A DNA stretch of 29,696 nucleotides from GCA-2699365 sp036160955 (GTDB lineage Bacteria > Verrucomicrobiota > Verrucomicrobiia > Opitutales > Coraliomargaritaceae): contig JAYYDJ010000043.1 of NCBI GenBank assembly GCA_036160955.1, positions 1-29,696 of the forward strand, given 5' to 3'. Shown piece by piece: positions 25,127 to 29,696 of the stretch (position 1 is its first letter; the number at the start of each line of letters is the position of its first letter). The position numbers and the translations under genes were made by a program. The notes beneath the pieces were generated by a model. That model was not told the origin of the DNA, ran no database searches, and was given only the letters and a program-made list of their open reading frames with translations.

Positions 25127-26019
25127 AAATACCCAAACACATAAGAGCTATTCGCGATAGAGCAGCTAAAGGACCAGTAATATGCCCAGAAAATGCCATT
25201 CCAAGAATAAAAAAGATTAGTGGTGTTCGCGCAGTAGTATTCGATATTTATGGTACATTAATAAGCTCTGGCGTTGGTGATATTAGCTTATCCTCAAAAA
25301 GTAATTCAAGTGATGCGCTGCTTCACTCGCTTTCTGATCATGGCATAAAAGTACTTTCTACTTCAGAATCTAAGCGCCTTTATAATTTTCTATTATTATC
25401 TATTGAATACTTTCAAAGAAAAAGAAGCAAAGAAGGTGTCTGTTATCCTGAAGTAGAGATACGCCAAGTATGGAAATACTTTTTAGAGAAACTGGTTACA
25501 AAAAAGCTGATAAATCCTCCACCTGATGATTTAGATATTGAAGGACTAATAATTGAGTACGAATGCAGAGTAAATCCCACGCAACCAATGCCTGGACTTG
25601 TAGATACATTAAACGAATTACACCAGCGCGGCCTTAAAATTAGCATCATTTCTAATGCGCAATTTTATACTCCGCTGCTATTTGATGCGCTCATTGGGAA
25701 AAGTTTAAGTGAATTAAATATTTGTACGGACTGTGCAATCTGGTCATATATTTTAAAAGAAGGCAAACCATCACAGCGATTATACGAATCATCTGCGAAC
25801 CACCTGTTCAAAATTCACCAAATTGATCCTAATCAAGTACTCTACGTAGGCAATGACATGCGTAATGATATATGGCCGGCTCAATCAGTGGGATTTAAGA
25901 CAGCACTTTTTGTTGGTGATAAACTATCACTGCGTCGCCGAAAAGACGATCCACAATGCAAGCGGATTGAAGCTGATTTAGAAATTACTCAGTTACATCA
26001 GCTATTAGATTGCCTATGA
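25123..26019 (+). CDS. HAD-superfamily hydrolase, probable sugar-phosphate phosphatase of the cluster
   Basis: The 298-residue protein has a basic 30-residue leader, then a HAD core: motif I FDIYGTL with nucleophile D41, a helical cap (about 55-155), motif II S177 in ISNAQ, motif III K215, and motif IV GNDMRNDI (D245, D249). The usual acid/base Asp two residues after the nucleophile is Tyr43, a form best known from haloacid dehalogenases. The operon context suggests removal of phosphate from the glucosyl- or diglycosyl-phosphoglycerate, a GpgP/MggB-like role, but motif I leaves that open. It overlaps the glycosyltransferase by four bases. Confidence 0.85.
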   Translation: MKIPKHIRAIRDRAAKGPVICPENAIPRIKKISGVRAVVFDIYGTLISSGVGDISLSSKSNSSDALLHSLSDHGIKVLSTSESKRLYNFLLLSIEYFQRKRSKEGVCYPEVEIRQVWKYFLEKLVTKKLINPPPDDLDIEGLIIEYECRVNPTQPMPGLVDTLNELHQRGLKISIISNAQFYTPLLFDALIGKSLSELNICTDCAIWSYILKEGKPSQRLYESSANHLFKIHQIDPNQVLYVGNDMRNDIWPAQSVGFKTALFVGDKLSLRRRKDDPQCKRIEADLEITQLHQLLDCL

Positions 26020-26046
26020 GCATAATTTTAGAGCATAATTAAAAAC

Positions 26047-26712
26047 ATGTCATCACTTCATGAGACTATAGTAGCGCCTTCTATATTAGCAGGCGATCAC
26101 TCCAATCTAATATCTAGCCTTCAACAAATCGAAAAGTCCGAAGCTCCATGGGTTCATCTTGACATCATGGATGGGCACTTTGTGCCAAATCTAACTTTTG
26201 GTCCACAAACTGTTCAGGCACTACGAAAGCAATCTAATTTATTCTTTGATGTTCATCTGATGCTAGACAATCCCCATGATTTTATTGATGCATTTATAAA
26301 ATCTGGGTCTGATCAAATTACAATTCATGTTGAACCCAAATATTCCATTATCGAAACGCTAGAAACTATAAGAAATAATCAGTGTTTGTGCGGGATTGCC
26401 CTTAATCCAAATAGCCCTGTTGAACTTGTTCGCCCCTATCTTAATTTGTGTGATATAGTTGTAATCATGGCCGTGCATCCTGGATTTGGAGGACAACAAT
26501 TTCATAAACATGTAACTTCTAAAATACAAATATTAGATCGTTGGCGATGTGAATTAGATTTGAATTATCGAATTGAAGTGGATGGAGGAGTTGATTCAGA
26601 AACTGGAAAATTATGTAGATTACTTGGAGCCGATACTCTTGTAGCTGGTACAGCTTTTTATAAATCCACCGATGGGAAATCTTTCGTTAGTGATCTATGC
26701 GCTACTAATTAA
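26047..26712 (+). CDS. rpe: Ribulose-phosphate 3-epimerase
   Basis: This enzyme interconverts ribulose-5-phosphate and xylulose-5-phosphate in the pentose phosphate pathway. The 221-residue TIM barrel has all the metal and catalytic residues by motif: H37 and D39 (HLDIMDGHFVPN), H70 (FDVHLMLDNP), and D179 (IEVDGGV). The phosphate loops VHPGFGGQ and LVAGTAFY are present. It is 27 bases after the HAD gene and is probably the last gene of the operon. Full length; the call is secure. Confidence 0.96.
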   Translation: MSSLHETIVAPSILAGDHSNLISSLQQIEKSEAPWVHLDIMDGHFVPNLTFGPQTVQALRKQSNLFFDVHLMLDNPHDFIDAFIKSGSDQITIHVEPKYSIIETLETIRNNQCLCGIALNPNSPVELVRPYLNLCDIVVIMAVHPGFGGQQFHKHVTSKIQILDRWRCELDLNYRIEVDGGVDSETGKLCRLLGADTLVAGTAFYKSTDGKSFVSDLCATN

Positions 26713-26893
26713 TCAATAAATAGTACGATTTATATGTATCCAGCAGCTATTCATAGGGCTAATGAAGGATTACTTTGGTAGCTCTAATCAGTGGATTTAA
26801 TGGTAGCTGATAATAAAACTTCCAATTTTAAGACAAATTTGGCTTGATCTGCACTTTCATGGAAGCATCTTACTCATCTTTTATGAATTACAG

Positions 26894-26970
<77 letters not shown>

Positions 26971-27001
26971 TATTTTATTCTGGTTTTGTACATTGCTTGT
27001 T

Positions 27002-27475
27002 ATGCGCCATATTATATCCATTCTAGTTGAAAATAAATTTGGAGTCCTCGCTCGTATTGCAGGGATGTTTAGCGGTCGTGGATTTAATATTGAAACTTTG
27101 AATGTAGGTCCAATGCCAGACAACCAACTATCTAGAATTACTGCCACTATTGTAGGCGACAGCGAAGCATTGGACCAAGCTATTAAACAAGTCTATAAAT
27201 TAGTTAATGTACTTGAAGTAACGGAGTTCTCTAATGGACAAGAAACCGAGCGAGAGCTTATTATTATTAAAGTCAGTGCGAATGCACTGCAGCGCTCCGA
27301 AATAATGCAAGTTTGCGACATATTTCGCGCTAAAATTATCGATGTTGCAACAGATACTGTTAACATTGAAATGACTGGAAATTCCAACAAAGTTCGCGCA
27401 TTTATTAGTCTTGTCGAGCCTTACGGTATCGTTGAGATGGCTCGTACAGGAAAGCTAGCTCTTAAGCGTGGCTAA
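27002..27475 (+). CDS. ilvN: Acetolactate synthase small (regulatory) subunit
   Basis: This is the regulatory subunit that confers valine feedback control on the IlvB catalytic subunit in branched-chain amino-acid synthesis. The 157 residues hold an N-terminal ACT domain (MRHIISILVENKFGVLARIA, then GMFSGRGFNIETLNVG) and a C-terminal extension with EMARTG. The frame stays open upstream through the tRNA, but the ACT domain starts at this ATG, so 27002 is chosen. ilvB is not in the window, unlike the common ilvBN(C) order. ilvC follows after 53 bases. Confidence 0.94.
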   Translation: MRHIISILVENKFGVLARIAGMFSGRGFNIETLNVGPMPDNQLSRITATIVGDSEALDQAIKQVYKLVNVLEVTEFSNGQETERELIIIKVSANALQRSEIMQVCDIFRAKIIDVATDTVNIEMTGNSNKVRAFISLVEPYGIVEMARTGKLALKRG

Positions 27476-27528
27476 CAAATAGAATTATTTAACCTCAATC
27501 AAAAGAGATCACCCACATAGAAAAAATT

Positions 27529-28557
27529 ATGCCTGCAAAAGTTTATACAGAATCTGACGTCAACATGAGCGTCTTAAGTGACAAAGTTCTAGCAATTATT
27601 GGCTACGGTTCTCAGGGACATGCCCATGCTCAAAACCTAAAAGATAGTGGCCAAAATGTTATCATTGGCCTTTATAATGATAGTAAATCTTGGGAGGTTG
27701 CCAAAAGCCAAGGCTTTGAGGTATATGAAACAGCTGAAGCGGTCAAAAACGCGGATGTCGTCATGATAGCCGTACCTGATATGAAGCAGCCAGAAATTTA
27801 CGAAAATGACATCGCTCCGAATTTAAAGAAAGGCAAGACACTTGCATTTACTCATGGACTTGCCATTCACTTCGGACTAATTAAGGCACCTCAGGGTGTG
27901 GATGTGATCATGGTTGCACCTAAGGGGCCTGGGCATGTTGTAAGAAGTCAATTCGTTGAAGGAAAAGGTGTGCCTGCACTGATCGCTATCCTCGAAGGCT
28001 CTTCCGCATCTGCACACTCCATCGCTCTTGCTTGGGCTGGTGGTGTAGGTGGCGCTCGCGCAGGTGTCATTGAAACAACCTTTAAAGAAGAATGTGAAAC
28101 AGACCTATTTGGAGAGCAAGCGGTACTCTGTGGTGGCGCTTCAGCTCTTGTAATGGCCGGATTCGAAACTTTAGTTGAAGCTGGCTATCAACCAGAAATG
28201 GCATACTTCGAATGCTTACATGAACTAAAACTTATCGTTGATCTAATGGTCGAATCTGGTGTATCCGGCATGCGCTTTTCTGTTTCCGAAACTGCAGAAT
28301 GGGGCGATTATATAAGTGGTCCACGTGTTATCAACGATACTTCTAAAGAAGCAATGCGCGCGATACTTAAAGACATACAATCTGGTAAATTCACCGAAAA
28401 CTGGGTCGCTGAATACAAAGCAGGCTATCCAAAATACAAAAAATTCATTGAAGAAGGTAAACAGCATCGTATTGAAGAAACTGGCGAACGCCTGCGTGCT
28501 CTTATGCCATGGGTGAAGAAGCGTAACATTGAAGGTGCCCAGGCTGCTTATAATTAA
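27529..28557 (+). CDS. ilvC: Ketol-acid reductoisomerase, class I
   Basis: This enzyme converts acetolactate/acetohydroxybutyrate to dihydroxy acids with NAD(P)H and Mg2+, the second step towards valine, leucine and isoleucine. The 342 residues are full length for class I. The Rossmann motif is GYGSQGHAHA (25-34), followed by GLYNDSKSW and a C-terminal helical domain with the Mg ligands in ETDLFGEQ and the ECLHELK block. The cofactor loop has Tyr49 where many class I enzymes have Arg (GLRxGS), which may affect NADP preference. It follows ilvN and ends at a strong terminator. Confidence 0.96.
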   Translation: MPAKVYTESDVNMSVLSDKVLAIIGYGSQGHAHAQNLKDSGQNVIIGLYNDSKSWEVAKSQGFEVYETAEAVKNADVVMIAVPDMKQPEIYENDIAPNLKKGKTLAFTHGLAIHFGLIKAPQGVDVIMVAPKGPGHVVRSQFVEGKGVPALIAILEGSSASAHSIALAWAGGVGGARAGVIETTFKEECETDLFGEQAVLCGGASALVMAGFETLVEAGYQPEMAYFECLHELKLIVDLMVESGVSGMRFSVSETAEWGDYISGPRVINDTSKEAMRAILKDIQSGKFTENWVAEYKAGYPKYKKFIEEGKQHRIEETGERLRALMPWVKKRNIEGAQAAYN

Positions 28558-28576
28558 ACCAAACTAATATCCTTAG

Positions 28577-28612
28577 AAATGGTCGCTTAGTAAACTAGCG
28601 ACCATTTTTTTT
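28577..28612 (+). terminator. Rho-independent terminator after ilvC
   Basis: An eleven-base perfect stem (AAATGGTCGCT at 28577-28587 with AGCGACCATTT at 28597-28607), a nine-base loop, and a run of eight T residues ending at 28612. It begins 20 bases after the ilvC stop. It is the clearest intrinsic terminator in the window. Confidence 0.9.
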
Positions 28613-28640
28613 GCATTTTTAGATACATTGGTATTAATAT
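28611..28640 (+). promoter_or_regulatory. Candidate promoter of hemC
   Basis: TTGCAT (28611-28616) and TAATAT (28635-28640) are separated by 18 bases. Transcription would start at or next to the ATG at 28647, implying a leaderless hemC message. That agrees with the lack of a Shine-Dalgarno sequence. The -35 overlaps the T-run of the ilvC terminator. It is a sequence match only. Confidence 0.35.
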
Positions 28641-28646
28641 TTTCTA

Positions 28647-29519
28647 ATGTCTCTTACCATTCTTATTGCAACCCGTAAAAGTCCACTAGCCTTGAAGCAA
28701 ACAGAGCTTGTGCAAAGGTGGTTAAGTCAAAAAAATCCTGACAAACTATTCCATGATCTACCGCTGGTAACAAAAGTTGACGAACGATTAAACTGGTCAC
28801 TTGAAAAACGCGGCGAAATCGGTCTTTTCACTAAAGAACTAGAGACTGCACTATTAAATAAAACCGCTGATTTAGCAGTTCACAGCGCTAAAGATATGCC
28901 GACTACTGAAACAATTGGCCTTTCCATTGCTGGCTATTTACCACGCGCAAGGGCAAATGATGTACTAGTTTGCAGAGATAATATTAAAATACCAAAATAT
29001 ATCGCAACTAGTAGTCCGCGCCGACGAGCCCAAATGTCACTAATTAACAAAGATATTCAATGGACTCAATTGCGCGGAAATGTAGGCTCACGCTTAAGAA
29101 AGATTGCTTCAAGTCAAAAAGGTACCAATAATATTATAGATGCAACTGTGCTAGCGGCAGCAGGACTAGAACGTCTTAATATCAAAAATTACGAGGGTCT
29201 GCGATTTATAGAACAGCCAATCGAAACATTTGTCCCTGCCCCCGGACAAGCCGCCATTGCTATTCAGTGCCGAGACGAAGACATACACAAGTATACAGAT
29301 CAGTTCTGCTCAAAAACCTACCTCGCCGTATCTCTTGAGCGCCAATTTTTGCGTCGTCTTGGGGGAGGTTGTCAAACTCCAATAGGCGCTTATTATGACG
29401 GTGAAAAACTTTTTATTTATCACCCAGAAACTGGCCACATTACGTATAATGAAGTCATTAATGATTGTCAGCAAATAGATACGTATCTCACTAAACTTAT
29501 GTTAGAATTAAAATTATAA
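28647..29519 (+). CDS. hemC: Hydroxymethylbilane synthase (porphobilinogen deaminase)
   Basis: This enzyme joins four porphobilinogens into hydroxymethylbilane for haem, sirohaem and cobalamin. Motifs are IATRKSPLALKQ (N-terminus), VHSAKDMPT with catalytic D83, TSSPRRRAQ, QLRGNVGSRLRK, APGQAAIAIQ, and GGGCQTPIGAY, whose C242 carries the dipyrromethane cofactor. At 290 residues it is slightly short for the family (about 300-320); the third domain is trimmed at the C-terminus but the core is intact. It is followed 111 bases later by a uroporphyrinogen-III methyltransferase start, the usual next step in a hem/cob cluster. Confidence 0.95.
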   Translation: MSLTILIATRKSPLALKQTELVQRWLSQKNPDKLFHDLPLVTKVDERLNWSLEKRGEIGLFTKELETALLNKTADLAVHSAKDMPTTETIGLSIAGYLPRARANDVLVCRDNIKIPKYIATSSPRRRAQMSLINKDIQWTQLRGNVGSRLRKIASSQKGTNNIIDATVLAAAGLERLNIKNYEGLRFIEQPIETFVPAPGQAAIAIQCRDEDIHKYTDQFCSKTYLAVSLERQFLRRLGGGCQTPIGAYYDGEKLFIYHPETGHITYNEVINDCQQIDTYLTKLMLELKL

Positions 29520-29630
29520 ATAAATCATTCAATTAAGAGTAGTCCTATTTAATTAATTCCTTCATTAGTTCAAACAACTGATCACTAGAATGCTATATTA
29601 TTTATTATTTGCCGACCAGACTTAAAATAT

Positions 29631-29696
29631 ATGTCAGAACAAAAAGGAAAAGTTCACCTCATTGGAGCAGGTCCTGGCGATCCTGGCTTAGTCACT
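29631..29696 (+). CDS. cobA: Uroporphyrinogen-III C-methyltransferase, 3'-truncated by window edge
   Basis: Only the first 22 codons are visible. They read MSEQKGKVHLIGAGPGDPGL, then V-T, which is the SAM-binding P-loop start of the CobA/SUMT family (V-x-L-I/V-G-A-G-P-G-D-P-x-L-L/V-T). The gene follows hemC on the same strand, which supports the call. Many relatives are fused to a uroporphyrinogen-III synthase (HemD) domain; the window ends before this can be judged. No Shine-Dalgarno is seen. Confidence 0.8.
   Translation, partial: MSEQKGKVHLIGAGPGDPGLVT

Noticed and set aside
26776..26808. Direct repeat TGGTAGCT (26776-26783 and 26801-26808) upstream of tRNA-Val
   Set aside because: Only two eight-base copies with no flanking symmetry; likely chance, and no regulator can be named.

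Overview
The window is a compact, AT-rich bacterial chromosome segment with almost every base in a gene. The gene content suggests a marine-type member of the PVC group. My best guess is Verrucomicrobiota, Opitutae-like. The grounds are an alternative complex III (ACIII) operon joined to a cbb3-type oxidase, an N-acetylglutamate synthase with fused kinase-like and GNAT domains, and a GpgS-containing sugar-glycerate cluster. This placement is inference; no rRNA or taxon marker lies in the window. Clear Shine-Dalgarno sequences are rare: only actD has a well-placed one.

Region 1 (1-15.5 kb) is respiratory. The 3' part of hemL (plus strand) meets a long minus-strand block read from right to left: ccoI, a doubtful small ORF, actA, actB, actC, actD, actE, actF, a small membrane protein, ccoS, ccoN, ccoO and a monoheme ccoP-like gene. 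ActA-F oxidise quinol and pass electrons through haem c to the CcoN/O/P oxygen reductase. CcoI and CcoS supply copper and assembly help. A 154-residue membrane-anchored protein of unknown function diverges from ccoI.

Region 2 (15.5-20.6 kb) is housekeeping. A minus-strand operon holds xerD, an ArsC/Spx-like reductase, mazG and a YgjP-type metalloprotein. Divergent from it are argA and an unknown 108-residue protein, which meet a minus-strand phosphopantetheinyl transferase tail to tail.

Region 3 (20.7-26.7 kb) is a plus-strand operon: PPK2, an M20-fold protein without its catalytic glutamates, GpgS, a GT4 glycosyltransferase, a HAD protein and rpe. The GpgS-GT4-HAD trio, tightly packed or overlapping, looks like a route to a glycosylated glucosylglycerate. 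The closest known analogue is mannosylglucosylglycerate of Petrotoga and Rhodopirellula, but the sugar is not proven.

Region 4 (26.9-29.7 kb) holds tRNA-Val(UAC) directly ahead of ilvN and ilvC, then a strong terminator, hemC, and the first 22 codons of a uroporphyrinogen-III methyltransferase. Tetrapyrrole genes therefore lie at both ends of the window, flanking a haem-rich respiratory chain.

The most interesting points are the putative sugar-glycerate cluster with its inactive-looking M20 partner, the one-transcript-style ACIII-cbb3 arrangement with an unnamed small membrane protein at the junction, and tRNA-Val placed directly ahead of valine-synthesis genes.
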